From Citrus sinensis (Eukaryota > Streptophyta > Magnoliopsida > Sapindales > Rutaceae): a DNA stretch of 64,000 nt. The notes under the pieces were generated by a model. It was not told the DNA's origin, did no database searches, and was given only the letters and a program-made list of their open reading frames with translations. The position numbers and the translations under genes were made by a program. Where the stretch lies: NCBI RefSeq assembly GCF_022201045.2, contig NC_068559.1:1488001-1552000 (forward strand), read 5' to 3'. Of this stretch, positions 12,797 through 26,200 are shown in pieces. The stretch's first letter is position 1. Each line of letters begins with the position of its first letter.

Positions 12797-12940
12797 TTGT
12801 TAAGTTATATAATTATGAAACATATATTAACCCGACAATTATTACTAGTAACACAAAAGTATAACCAACAAAAATTAACTGTTCGTTACTGATAATAACT
12901 ATTGGGTTGATGTATGTTACATAATTATATAACTTAACAA
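12797..12940. mobile_element. Foldback MITE / long hairpin, 144 bp
   Basis: Arms 12797-12852 and 12885-12940 are inverted copies of about 56 nt with roughly nine mismatches. The outer 21 nt (TTGTTAAGTTATATAATTATG) are perfect. The loop is about 32 nt. No target-site duplication is obvious. It lies about 570 bp upstream of the MINPP start. Confidence 0.75.
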
Positions 12941-14320
12941 AGTTTTTATTTTAATGAATAAAATTGTTAGAAGTAAGAAATAAAATTATGCTTAGATTAT
13001 TCATATTTTTTTTCAAATCAAATAGGATCAAGATAGGTGTGGTCTTTTAGCTACCAAAGAAAGTCTTCTTTGGGACAATCTCAATAGGAGACAAGGGTAA
13101 TTGATAAAGCAAGGTCATGTGTTTTTTAGCTCTCTCACATATGATAGCCTTGATCATAATTAGTGAATTTGTCCTTTAAACAATTAAACGACTAATTTTT
13201 CAGAAAATAGAAAAGACATCATCTCGTTTTAAAGCTATGGTTATATGACATGCAGTGCATTGACACACATTCAAAATGTGACTCATTTGTTAAACAAGTA
13301 AACGACTTGTCGTTTTTAATTTGACGTAATACTTTTCTCTCTGTGGCGGGCTCATGAGTGATGACAGTAGGTCGGCAAAGAATTGCTTGGGCCTAAGCCC
13401 AAGACGGGGTTTGAGGCTATGAAAGAATTTTTGGGTTTAAAGTGTGACATTGCTGTAGGCTCTTCCAATTTGTTGCCTCTAAAATCAAGGGTAGCCTTCA
13501 ATAGAGAGTTCTAAACTTGGCCCAAAAATCAATTGTTGGAAGCTGAAGCTTACGCCCTTATAGGAGTGATGAAACTGTGCAGGCAGACAGAGAAAAAGAA
13601 GCAGCACATTCAGGGATTAGGGATTGTTGATTTTGAAAAGTTAAAAATTAATTTTGGTGTTTAATAAATTTAAAAAAATTAATTTTAAAAAAATAATTTC
13701 ATCTTATAACAGATTTTGAAATATAAAGAAAGAATAATTTTTTAAAATCTAATTTTAAGAATTACTTTATATTTAATACAATTTCATATACACACACTCT
13801 ATAAAAATATAAAATTATTCTTATTAATTAGAAAACAAAATCATTAATTTAAAAAAAATTATTATTATTACCAATTATAATGAGATAATAAAATAAATAA
13901 TAGAAAACATTTTTTTAATTTTCAATTATTATATATTAACAATTAAAAACATTTTATATACATGTTTAAAAATATGTAAATAAATTTTATTCAACATTAT
14001 GTCTAATTTAGTCATTAATATTCTTACTACAGTTTAATTGTAAGATTTAACAAATACATATAATTATTTTTAAAAATAAATTCTACCAAATATTTAACTA
14101 ATTCTTTTCACAGCCAATTATTTCTATAAGTGAATTTTACCTTCTTCCATACAAAGAGATCTATAAGTGGGTAAATCAATTATCTGTGTGCTTAATCATA
14201 ATACGATTGACTTGAATTCAAAATTTTGAGCTTCCTATAGAGACCCACAAGTGACATGCAATGTCATCCAAATGAGTACAAAATTAACTTAATACAACAT
14301 ATAAGTAACCAGTAAGTGAA
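12941..14320. other. AT-rich intergenic DNA
   Basis: No gene seen. 13620-14110 is very AT-rich and resembles the interior of the PIF/Harbinger-like MITE at 62841-63529 (GATTTTGAAAAG..., TTTTGGTGTTTAATAAATTT), so it may be a decayed relative. A 50-bp block at 13372 resembles one at 12549. Confidence 0.35.
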
Positions 14321-15198
14321 TGAGTAAGTGACAGCATCAAATTATATTCTCAACAGTTTAATGAATAAAGTTGCGACAAGTTGTTATAAAACTCATAATT
14401 TATTTTTTAAAAAATCCAGATGGGATGGTGATAGGTCTGATGTTGCTTTGTTCAAAGTATCCGATGCGCATCTGAATCCATGTTCGTTTTCCTCAATCGC
14501 AGCCTTCGACAGCTTAATAGCGGGCTAGATTTGGTGGGCAGGTGGCGGATGAAATAACCTGATGATATAATGGAGCATAATTTGTGGCTTGTATGTTTCT
14601 TTCAAGTCTAAAAGGTCTATTCAGCGGCGTTATGTTTTGATGCAGTTATAATAGAGGAGACGACACTTATGGCCATAACCAGAACAAGTAGACACATCAA
14701 AGCAGATACCAATAATCAATAATGGTCCCTCCTTGAGTGAAAACATGTCACACAATGCCACTTGCTCATGTTGCAGATTGCGACAGAGCTTTTACAAGAA
14801 CGGCATGTCATATATGACCTTGGTCCCCATAAAGGGGACCAGGTTCCATGCCCTCCATGAATTCAACAAATAGAACATTCGCAGCCCAGAATACACTGTC
14901 TAGCTGAGATATTATGAGATCAAGCCATTCATCAACTTAAAATCAAGCAACAATTATATATTATATAATTCACCCAAATTGCAAGATTGAACTTCAGAGG
15001 ACTCCTACAGAGAAAGAAAGTCAGATAAGCCTGATGTACCCCATATGCCATTCATCTATCAACACAATGTAAAAGTTTCTGCACTAATTGCATGCCTGAA
15101 AGTTTCTAAATTAAGAACTAGTGAACAAAAAAACAAAAACAACATAAAGATCAAGCCTTAGTAGGGATAGTCAGGTGACAAGCAAGATGTGTCCACCA
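14321..15198. other. Downstream flank of ferritin, including its 3' UTR
   Basis: No second gene was found. The region next to 15198 must hold the ferritin 3' UTR. A short perfect hairpin (TGGTCCCC / GGGGACCA, 5-nt loop) lies at 14821-14841. Confidence 0.4.
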
Positions 15199-17563
15199 TC
15201 ATGCGACGACTTCCTCCCCATGGAGCAGCATTTGATCAAAGTGCCAGACACCTGAAATTCCCCACCATAACAACCCGTTTAGAAGGAGAAGACAGAAGAC
15301 AATTCAGATAATTGATGATCATATTTAAAAGGGGGGAAAAAGTCAAATTTGTAACATTAATTAAGAAAGAAATTTTGTTTTGGTTCCTACCATGCCCCTG
15401 GCCAACTCTTCTCAGCTGAGCAACATATTCAGATATCTTTTTGATGGCTTCTACCTGCAAAAGACAAACAATTGAAATGGCAGATTTGAGGTCATAAAGC
15501 AGTCTTCTCAGGGCATGGAAACAAATCCATAACAGCAAATAAAATGAAAGTTTTACTTTACCTGCTCATGTAAATACTCGCTTTCAACGAAATCTGCCAA
15601 CTGCACATCATGGTTCTTGTTGGCCACCTGTTGGTCCAAAATAAACCGTGGTTCAAGAGAATTGACGGGAAAACAAATCTCAACTTAAGCATTTGCATTT
15701 CTAAACACTATGACCTTTATGAACAAGGCTCTGATACCATCTGCTAATTTAACATCATAATATGTTCGAGGAAGTAGTGAACTTACCTTGTGCAAGTTGA
15801 GGAGTTTCTCATTTGTTAGCTTCTCCAGAGACAGCGTAAGCTCCATGGCTGAATCATCACAGTTGCAAACAATTAGTGTCAAAAAAATAGATAATTTACT
15901 CACAACAAGTGCATCGTAATGGGCAGTTCTCAAAGGTCAAAAACAGCTCCATGACTTCATCTATCATCACCCAAGTAACCACTTGATTATTCATCTACAT
16001 CTAACCACCACACATGCAAACCAACAAGACATTCAGATATTATTGTCTACATCTCCCTACATGTTATCATCATAAGATCAAGTCTGCACTCATTAAACAA
16101 ATTTAACATGCATTAATGACGTACACCCCATAAAGACTTGCATAGAAAGCATTCCGTATTCCATATTTACCAATAGTCTCATGCAACAAAATGCAGCTAA
16201 ATCCTTTAACAACAGTAACAGCAATGCTAGGTGAACAGATATTAATTCACAATTCTCAAAGTAGCATAAATGAGATATTGCTCGGTGCATTGTATTGAAG
16301 CACATTCCATAAGTGATCAAAATCATACACAATTCACATTTTGGGCTAATTTTCAAAAAATAACCATCCCTCCAGTAGAGTATACATCTCACTATGTCAA
16401 ATGATACTTCGTAAAATGCAAGATAGCATCATGAAAAACATGCGTCATGAAAAGCATGCATTGAATCATGACACTTACCATACAAAGCATCTCCTTTCTC
16501 AGCATGATCAAACTCAGAGAGAGGCATCAATATTGATTGCAGCTTCACTTTACCTCCTCGTTTGTTCTAATGATTAGAAACAAAGAAAATTTAGAAAATC
16601 AACTAATGAACGTCTGATGCACAAAAACAATCACAAAAAACCATGAAAGCTGCCAATTAAACACCTGATATTCCATCAATTTCTCAGCATGCTCTCTTTC
16701 CTCTTCACTTGATTCCTTGAAAAACCTATTTACAATGCAAAATAAGAAGTAAGCTTTAACCAAAACAAGGAGAAAGCCAAAACAACTTTAAAGTGTTGTA
16801 AAATTTTTTTTGGAAAAAAAAAATTACTTGGCGAGACCCTTGAGCGCGACATTGTCTCTGTCAAAGTAAGCAAACATGGCATGATACACATAGGAGACAT
16901 TGTATTCCACACTGTCACAGCACCCAAAAAAAAAAAAAAAGAAGTCATTAGAAGAAAACAAACATCAATACATAGAAAAGGCAACTTTTTTATCACGGAA
17001 AAACAGAGCTTTTAAGCAAACACTGAAAGTTACAAAGAAACTTTACACGCCTAAAATACAACAGATTAAGAAAGGAATCCAACAATTTTCACAAGCATAT
17101 AACAGAAACTAAGACTGCATGAACAATCTTGCAAAAAAAAGAACTAATTTAAAAACAACATGCAAAATAACCTAAAAAATAAATATTTTCGAGGAAAAAG
17201 ATAAATTTTTAATTATCTAAAGCGTTCAAAGCGAAGAGAAAAAGCAACCCACTTGATCTGCTCGTTGATTGCGGCCTCACAATCGTCAGTGAACTTGTGT
17301 CTGGCAAGAGACAGTTGAGGCACAGTTGGGACCAAATCGAGCTCCTTTTTCACCTCTTCAAAGGGAGCAAAAATGACGCCGGTTAAGGGGCTGTTGTTAG
17401 CATTTTTAGAGGCGCAAACCACCACGCCGTTATCATTTTTCGGTGAAGAAAAACGGAGACTCGGGTTCGGCGGAAAGGCTGAAGAAACAGAGGAAAACAG
17501 AGGATTTAGAGCCTCCTTTTGGGGGCTCACGAGGGATAAAGCTGAAGATGCTTCGAGCAACAT
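15199..17563 (-). CDS. FER: Ferritin, chloroplastic
   Basis: Iron-storage subunit of the 24-mer plastid ferritin shell; oxidises Fe2+ and stores it as a mineral core. Eight exons: 17563-17253, 16911-16828, 16725-16665, 16566-16479, 15848-15787, 15627-15562, 15454-15391 and 15251-15199. They give exactly 262 aa, with the exon layout known for plant ferritin genes. Residues 1 to about 50 are Ser/Ala/Pro-rich, as in a plastid transit peptide. The plant extension peptide follows ([20 protein letters not shown]). Ferroxidase residues are visible: E106 and Y107 in INVEYNVSY, and the [10 protein letters not shown] helix. The end [18 protein letters not shown] is typical. All splice sites are GT-AG. 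Iron regulation is suggested by an upstream IDRS-like element (17797-17810). Confidence 0.97.
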
Positions 17564-17702
17564 TTTTTTTTTTTCAAATGTTTTTGTTTACGGATTTCAA
17601 GGACAAAAAGATTTGAAAAGAGGAGCAAATGAAGTGAAACGCAACGGTGGCTGTGAGGCTGTGAGGGTTGATGATGATGATGGAGTGTGGTGTGTGGTGT
17701 GA

Positions 17703-17712
17703 ATATAAAATA
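17703..17712 (-). promoter_or_regulatory. Possible TATA box of ferritin
   Basis: The minus strand reads TATTTTATATTC here, about 140 bp upstream of the ATG and about 90 bp downstream of the IDRS. Placement is plausible but not proven. Confidence 0.4.
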
Positions 17713-17796
17713 CGAGGGTGACTGCTAGCTGGAGATGGGGTGGGCCATTGGATCGTAACACGTGTACGGCTATGATTGTGAGGTGGCTGTGGGCGC

Positions 17797-17810
17797 GTGG
17801 CGTGCTCGTG
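17797..17810 (-). promoter_or_regulatory. Iron-dependent regulatory sequence (IDRS) of ferritin
   Basis: The minus strand reads CACGAGCACGCCAC, about 235 bp upstream of the ferritin ATG. The published plant ferritin IDRS is CACGAGNCCNCCAC; this site matches all fixed positions but one (A for C at position 8). In Arabidopsis and maize the element represses ferritin transcription under low iron. A G-box-type ACACGTGT lies at about 17758-17765. Confidence 0.7.
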
Positions 17811-18039
17811 TCACGTCATCAATAGAGGTTTCTAGTAGAATATTTGGGAAATATCTGGCCTTCTGGGGGGTATTATGGGAATTCGATATGACGAAAATTA
17901 TTGTTAATTTTTTTTCTATTGTTGGCGGTCTAATCACTTTCTTAGCTGTATGGCTAAAATGAAGACAAAAATTTTAAGAACCAACCATGAGTATCGATTC
18001 TATTATAATTAGCAAATGACTGTTAATAAGAAGTGATTG

Positions 18040-18395
18040 ACTTATCCAACTCCATAAACTTTTATTTTATTGCTGTTTAGCTTTTGTTAGTAGAATTTTT
18101 AAAATTTAAATAAATTATTTTATTTTTATTAGTTTGAACTTTTGAAGTGGAGATTGAGAAGTTTTTTTTAATATTAAAATATTTAAAATATCATTTATTT
18201 ATTTGATTATTTTATTTATTTTTTTATAATATAAATTTAAAAAATTTACATATTAAAGTAATTTCATAAGTTTTTAATAAAAATTTTCATTGACAACCAA
18301 ACAACTAAAACTTTTAGGTTAAAACTCTATTAATAAAAGATTTAATTAAATAAGTTTTACTTCAAAAGCTGCAGCAAATGAAGCTTAATAGTAAT
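18040..18395. mobile_element. Second copy of the 3.3-kb MITE family, degenerate
   Basis: The order of blocks matches 3360-3710: GTTAGTAGAATTTTTAAA, TTTAAATAAATTATTTT, TTGACAACCAAACAACTAAA, and a CAGCAAATGAAGCTTAATAG end that resembles ACCAAACGGAGCCTTAGCA. The left terminus is unclear. Confidence 0.45.
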
Positions 18396-21300
18396 TTCAA
18401 ATTTTTATCTCAAATTTTATTCTAAATAATATTTAACCAACTAATGAATGTCATATTCTTATTTGAGATAAAATTTTACAATGTGTAACACTATTTTAAT
18501 AAATAATGTTATTATTTAAAATAAAATAAAAAGTCTTTTTATATTTGTGTAGATTGACCTACCGCAGATCTAAATATATATAATTATATTATCATTCAGA
18601 GGTCTATTTATAATAACTAAAATATCTTTAATTAATAAAGATAAATAAGTTGAGAAGATAGGGATTAAAAAAATTGATTTAAATCTTATTCGTTCCCCAT
18701 CTTTAAAAAAAAAAAGTAAAATAAAAAAATCTTATCCCGTATCTGTAATTATTTAATATTTTAATACATATAGAAATGGATTTTTTTTTTCTTTTAATTA
18801 CTATATGATATTGACATGTTAATAAGTTATTGCTTTTATGGAAAGGCAAGTGTGCTTTTTTTAATTGTGGGAAGCAGGTGTGAAAGGGCCTGTCAAAACG
18901 ATCTTTTGGGACTGGTTATCAAAATGATTCGATAGGGAGAATAAAGTAGATATGGGCTTATAGAGTATCTTAAGGATAAGATGAAAATAATCCACACTAA
19001 CAATCAAGCTAATCAAACATGGTTAAGGTGGGAGTATTCATAATTGCATAATAAAATATTTGTATGTCACCTGTAGATATCCTTATTTACCAATTACCAT
19101 ATTTGGACTGATGTTAGCAAAACGACATCGTGTGACTTTTTTTTTTTTTTTTTTTGCCCTTTTGGGGGATATTGATTGAAGATGGTAATAGAAATCATAC
19201 ATATAGGAGCAGTAAAGAAGGATTCTCATATCGAAAAGGAAAAGAAAGAGGTTAAAAAGATCGTGACTGAATAATCCAGCCCACTGGATCATTCCATTTC
19301 ACAATGATTTGGGCCATCAGAAAGGAATCCTATGGGTCTGCCAAGTCACCCCGAGTGTTCTCTAACTAATTATTGGGCTCACAAACATGCAAAATAGATT
19401 TTATTGGAAGGGGTCTTAATAGCACCAATCTTTTAAGAAGGAAAGTCCAATTGCAAAAACTCCGAGCCCGTCCAGTTTATAGTTCGATAAGGAATTTTAA
19501 AGAAATTAGGTTATAATTTTATTTTCAAATATAAAACGTATTTAGTATTTTGTAAAATTTCGGTACACTCTTGATGCTAATATAAAAAAAAATTGTTTAG
19601 TGAGTTTTTGGATTGATTTTTAAACCTATAAACAATATTTTATTGCGTTGGTGTCGAGTTATTTACCATTGTAATTTGAATTTCATTTTTTAAACGTATA
19701 ATAAACAAAATAACTTTTTTTTCGAAAATGGATGACGTGAAAAAAAATAATAGTTAATGAAAGAGAATACTTTGGTTTGTTTATGGAAGATAATTACTAT
19801 TTTACTTTACTAATTTAAGGAATTGATTTTAGAAAACAAAAGAAAAAAATCTTGGCTATCCACGCAACTTATTGCTACTTGTGAGAAGATCCTCAAAGGA
19901 CTAGGAAGAATGAGATTAGGATAAAATCCACATCCAATAAATAACATTGTTAAATGACATCTTATTAAAAAAAGTACTAATTTTAGTTAATAATCTAATT
20001 TTATTTAATATCCTCAACAAGAACTTCAATGCTATATAAGATTATGACGGTTTATCGTATATTTGTCAATGCAACCCTATTATGAACATATTTCTAAGAT
20101 CTTAAACTCCTATTCTTATTGAAAGTTACTTTGTATAAGCTATAAGCTAGTTTGAAATATGGTCAAAAGAGGAATTTCAGTCAAACACCCATCTATATAA
20201 ATTAAACATGTACAAAATAAATTTTTTAAAAAATGCACGAAATTATCAAAATTTTACTGACCATTGACATGGATCTCGCTTTGCATATCTAAAAGATGAG
20301 GAATTTCATTGAATACCATTCGATAGGGGGTGAAGGTAGAGGTTAAAGTTCTTTGAACCCCTTAGCCAGATGTCTCAAAGTACGTAGATAAACTTGTTTC
20401 AGAGCTTATGTGGTTAGATTTTCAACATCATTTCCCATCTCTCTTCACACATAATCTTCAACTCAGTAACTCAACCACTCGCATCAACTTATTACTTACT
20501 CTTCGCTGCTCGTCACACCTCCACAACTTGGTAACTTAAGCCGCTTATGCTTTTTCTTAAGAATGTAATGGGAATATAGGGTGGCAAACAACCGACAAGA
20601 AGCAATTTTGTTATATTATTTTTAAACGTAAAATCAAGACTCAGCATCAGCAAGGGCTTATGTCGTCCACGTGTCGTGCTGCTATATATAGACCTCGTGT
20701 CATACATATTTTGTGTTGATATAGGCCTCGTGTCGTGCGTGTATCGTGCTTATATCGTGCATGTGTTGTGGACAATATATAGACTCTTTTATATATGTTT
20801 GATGTATTGTATGTACCTTTTTAGAACAAAAGATTGGTGTTATTATATACATATATATATATATATGAAAAGATAACATTATATAGAAAGCAGATCAGAA
20901 AGAGTCATAACAACAAGGACGATTATTACAATTGGATAGCTATGGTGATCACTTAAAAGTCACTTAAAGTCACATAGAACTTTTAACTTAGATAGTGGAT
21001 AGAAATAAATAATAAGATCAAAATAAGAGCAAAATTATTTAAACAACAGTAGCGACTTACTAATTGGCGGGAGGCGGAGCTATAAATTCAAATTTTTCCA
21101 CATTGCCACAGGCCACTCTATTGCCTTGAGTGCAATAAAAATCGAGTATTCCAAGTTCATCTCGGGGTGGCATAGTGCAAATGAAGTGAGCTAGTGTACC
21201 CTTTACCACGGGAATTTCACCGATCATGCAGCATGATGTTCTTCTATAGTGAGTATGGGTTAAAGTGACGAGTTGGTTCCATTTTATTAAACCTTAGTCG

Positions 21301-23199
21301 GATGAAATTCAAGCACATTAACAAGCAATTCATTTCCATTATTGTTAGCCATTTGTTGACGAAGGAGTTTATTCATTTCCATCCTTAGTCGGGTGAAATT
21401 AAAGGATAACGAGCAGCTATCGGCGTCACGTCTTGCATATTTCATGCTGATATAGCCTCATGTCGTGCATGTACGGTGCTTATGTTGTGCGAAAGACCAT
21501 AAGAAGACATTGTTCTAATTAGACGCTTTTTCTTCTCCTTCAAAATGTAAGTGTTGATTATGTGTTGCAATTTACCTGTACTCTAATATGAAGTCCATCG
21601 GTCCAACTAAGTTTGAAGTTCACAAAACGTACTTTCTTACACCACTTGTCTCTCTCGGCAGGGTACTTTTCGCCTATCTAACTAGCAAACTTTTTTAGTG
21701 TGGGCTAAGATTTTTTTAATTACCATTCATGGTCAAAGTGCAACGATATTTTTAACTTTACACTATAAAATAAAAATAAATTATAACAAAAACAAACCTT
21801 TGATTTTGCATTATAACATTAAAATAAAAAGCAACAAGAAACTAGTCATATTCATATCTCTCATTAAAATGTTAAAGTAAAATTCTTGTTTTTCGAAAGC
21901 TAAAATAAGATAATATCTTCTTGTCATCATCTCCCCCAAATTTGTAAAATAAGTAGTCCTCTTCTTCTCTAAACTCAACAATACTAAGTTGGTGCCATCC
22001 TCACATTAGAACCTGAAAGTCGACCCTTACTTCACCTAACCGTCAATGGTTGCCCTCCGTCAATGGATCCAATTCATGGAGCCATCAACACATTTAATTG
22101 CCAATGCTAAGCCGCCGTTAGTTTACAATTTGTTATGTTTAAAAAAAATTTAATGTCAAGAAATTTTTTTTATAATTTTTTTTTTCAAAAATCTTAACCC
22201 TAGGTTAGCCTCTCTTTAGCTTCGCGGCTGCTCCTATCATAAGCTTCTGCTACATGGCCTTTGAATAGGCTTTGAAACAGTCAAGAGGTTGTGCTACTAT
22301 TCATAATTTTTCAACATGCATATGGGAAATGATTGAAATGGCAGATTTGAAGCGTATTAAATGCATTATCGTATTAAGATAATATAAGTCATAAGAAATG
22401 AAATGAAAAAAAAAAAGTTGTATCGATCCAACTCATCTGAAGTTAGAACTGAACCAAATCGAATATATCAGTTCAAACTAAAGACTGGCCCAGTGGCCAA
22501 CCCTAAAATTGAATCCCATCAAATTATTATCTTTGATTATTTTCTTTTAATGTAATATGTACTCCCGTTAAAAAAAAAAAAGGAAACCTTTATGTTATTA
22601 CAATTATCATACTAGCCAAAAAATTGTCGTGCACTCATTTAAAAATTTGCTCTCTCTAATTTTAAAGATAGATAAATCCAAATATTTTGAAAGGATATGA
22701 AGTCTAATAAGAACGTGAATACGACAGGACGATGCACCTAAATTAACTCTAGAACCATTTAAAATGAATAAGAGTGAAGTTTATCATATTTCTCTATCTT
22801 GTACACTTCACAATTCTATACCTACGAAAGACTTTTTCGTACAAAAATGAGCTTTCTACCAATCTCGTCTGCTAGTAGTGAGATTACCAAAACGAAAGAC
22901 AAAACTATGATCATAATATCCTGATAGAAAAATATGCATCTCGAAAACGAATCTTGCTTAGCCACGATGCTCATTTAATGCATGCATTGGATGTCTCATG
23001 TTTTCTCTTATTTTCCTTCAAAGTTGATAAGATGTCTGTTTTTTTCCTTCTAAATTATTGCCTCAAATTTCGAACATTAGTTCACAGAATCCAATCAAAC
23101 AACAGAGATCTAGTTTCTTAACGTTGTCTTTATGCATGGTCTCATCTTTCTAGAACTTCGGGTTTTGTGATTATCAGAAACCCCATTTGATTCCGTTTT

Positions 23200-23200
<1 letters not shown>
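18396..23200. other. Gene-poor AT-rich region
   Basis: About 4.8 kb without a convincing gene. It contains poly-A/T tracts and two related blocks with repeated CGTGTCGTGC-like words (20660-20790 and 21425-21500). 20930-21420 may be decayed transposon sequence, but I could not place it in a family. Confidence 0.4.

Positions 23201-23202
<2 letters not shown>

Positions 23203-23230
<28 letters not shown>
23203..23230. repeat. (TTC)n microsatellite
   Basis: Nine or more TTC/CTT units without interruption. Confidence 0.85.
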
Positions 23231-26200
23231 ATTGTATAATCTATGATAAAAGAGACCGACATATTTAATGAAAATGGAGCTGTTTTGTACTGGAAGTGAA
23301 AAAAGAAGCTTTGGAATCATGTGATGGGTCATTAATGCAATAGTGAGTAATAGAACTTAGGGTTCCACAACTCGTATGCAAATTTCAATATTAATCTCCC
23401 CCTCGAAACCGGTTTTCATTTTAATAGTCATCACAGCTTAATTTCATGTCAGTATAGCATTAATTTCTTAGTGGGGTTGCGTGTTTTCTTCGATTCCATT
23501 ATCATGATCGGATTATTAAATTTCTGCTGAGATTCATTAGCTTACCCTGCAATTGCACATTTGTATATCTTGTATCTAACAACATTGTTTCTTACGGCCA
23601 ATTGGTCATTGGTGTGCAATGTCATGATTCATGACTAACAACTAATGTTTTTGAATGTGAAATGAGTCAATGCTTTTAGTATAATTAAGTTGGGTTAAAT
23701 CCCTTTACAGGATTTGGCATCGTCTATAGTTTTGAATAACTAAATTCAATTGAGAATCAATACCTAATTCTAAATATTAAATGAGAATTTATATGATTAC
23801 AAGTTTCATCATAACAAGCGGAAGCAAAAAATGTGTTTACTCATAAAGATAGAGTACTCATTCTTTTGAAGATAAAAAGTTCACTTAGTCTTCATATTTT
23901 CGGTTAAATATCTGTTTATTTTATATATTTAAAAAAAAAAACTCAAAACATCCTTACTCTTAAATATATTATACTCCTAGCATTACTTTTTCCTTCCTTT
24001 TACAATAATATCCTTACAACGATATTCTTGGGGATATTAATGAAAAAAAGATAATTTATCTAATTAATTTTAAAAGTAACATAAAAATTGACACAAATAT
24101 TTTTATTGTTATTTTAATTTTAAGATTAATTTAGTAAATTAATTTTTTATAAAATAATTATCAATAAGATTACTGCAAGAATATTAGACATTGTTTTAAG
24201 TTTACTTATATTAATTTATTTATAAACAATTATTAGAAAGATTGTTGCACTGTCTAAAAAATGCTAGTTCTTTCACACTAATAGTTGTTGGTTAATTTAA
24301 TAATAAGAGTCACAAATTAATTAATGTCAAGAATATTGTTGAAAGGATATTATTATAAAAGAAAGGAAAAAATAAGAGTAAAACTGTAATATATTTAACT
24401 ACATGTTGTTTTGAGGTACTTTTTAAAACATAAAGACTAAATGGACATTTAAATAAAAATATAAAAAATAAACGAACACTCAATTTCTTTTGATTTTGTA
24501 TTATTGTTTAGTAAAATAAGAGTCACAAATTTCTTCAAGCCATATAGCCAAAACTAATGATATAATGAAATCAGAATGAATCTCTTCTGCTATTCTGTGA
24601 AAACGATTATGAAAATGACTCGTTCACGGGTCAGTCTACACTCTCCACTTACCCACTGAGAACTAATTATGAAAGCCAAAATATATGAAGAAAAATATTA
24701 GCAGATATGTTTGGCTGGTCAATTAACTAATTCTTGATGCCGAGTATCTATTTCTCAGCTTGTTTACTTACAAGTCGTGTTATTATTATTGTCCTTTTTA
24801 GAAGACGACAAGTCATGTTATTGAATCAACTATAAAACAAAGCTAAAGCAGCAGAAGCACTTTAAAGTGTCCAAAAGAATAAGACGGTTCTTATTTCTTC
24901 TGTTATGTAACTCTAATCATTGAACATCACAGATGAACTTTAATTATATATTGTTTAATTTATATATTGTTTGTAATATCGTACTGGTTAACATCTCAAC
25001 GTTAAAGGGAGTTCTATCGATTTTCAAAATGAGCAGAAATTGGTTAGTTTTAGCTATCTTCCCAATTCATATTTGCTTATCAAAGGTTTTTACCAGTTTT
25101 ATACCAAAATATATAATTCTGAAATCGATGGTAATTATCTTTGAAATTAACCATTTATATCATGGGAATAAGTCGAATTTTAATCTGTTGATGCACCACC
25201 AGATTAGTTCCTCCACGCATATAATAATGAAATTGTTATTTAAGTTAATATGATTATTTAATATGACCAGTGTTTGTTTGATCTAAATAATGATTTTGAG
25301 TCAAACCATGTGGTCTGGGGAGAAAATTAAAGAGGTGTTTGTCTTTGTTTTGTGCATTCACGTGAATGTTTGTGTGCTTAACAAACATTCACGTTGAGCC
25401 TCTTCTTTGGTGTCTCGGTCTTGGTCTTGGTCTTGGCTAATTAGGGTTTCCCGTAGTTCACAACTTTTTTCTTGACCATCTCTTGCCCTAATTTAAGAAA
25501 CAAAAAAAAAAAAAAAAAACCCAAGCTCATGCACGCACAAAGAGGCTTGAAAATTAACATTGGCTAGAGCTCTTTGATCAATTTTATTAGAGCTAGAAAG
25601 AAGATTAAAATAGGGAACGTGGATGCCATAAAAAAGCCTATTATTAAATTTAGTATAGGTGCCAACCCAACACGCCTTTTGGTTAAGGTCAACTACAGTT
25701 GGGTTCACTCAAACTTTATATTGATTAGCTAGGTATATATGTATGTAAATATTTGTTTTTGAAATATTGTACATGGCAATTAGTGTGGTCTACGTTTTAT
25801 CAAGAGTCTAATTAAATTATTATAATTATAGCATAATTTAGTGGTTCGTTTAAAAATCTGCCTCAAATTAAGACTTATAAAGTTGAAAGTTTGAATCATT
25901 AAAACTCAAACCCATTAATCCCATTCATTATGAGATTAGAGTTGATTCTACATTCAATTTGTTGTCTCTATTTTCATCCTTTTTGAAATTCTATAGTCAT
26001 ACTTAATTACTGTAATTAGCTAACAAATGAAAGGACCAAATTACTTGAAGTATACCATGGGCAGGTTTTTATAATTTATTTTAGACAGAAGCTTTCTTTC
26101 AAGATTTGTCTTGAATATTCTTTAGCAAGTTGTTCTTTTATGAAAAACTTTGATTTTTTCAAAGTTTATAGATCCTTCTCCTACATCGTCATAATCAATA

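Noticed and set aside
24933..25253. 106-codon plus-strand frame upstream of LBD
   Set aside because: AT-biased residues (Ile, Leu, Asn, Phe), no domain, no splice partners or promoter context; likely chance.
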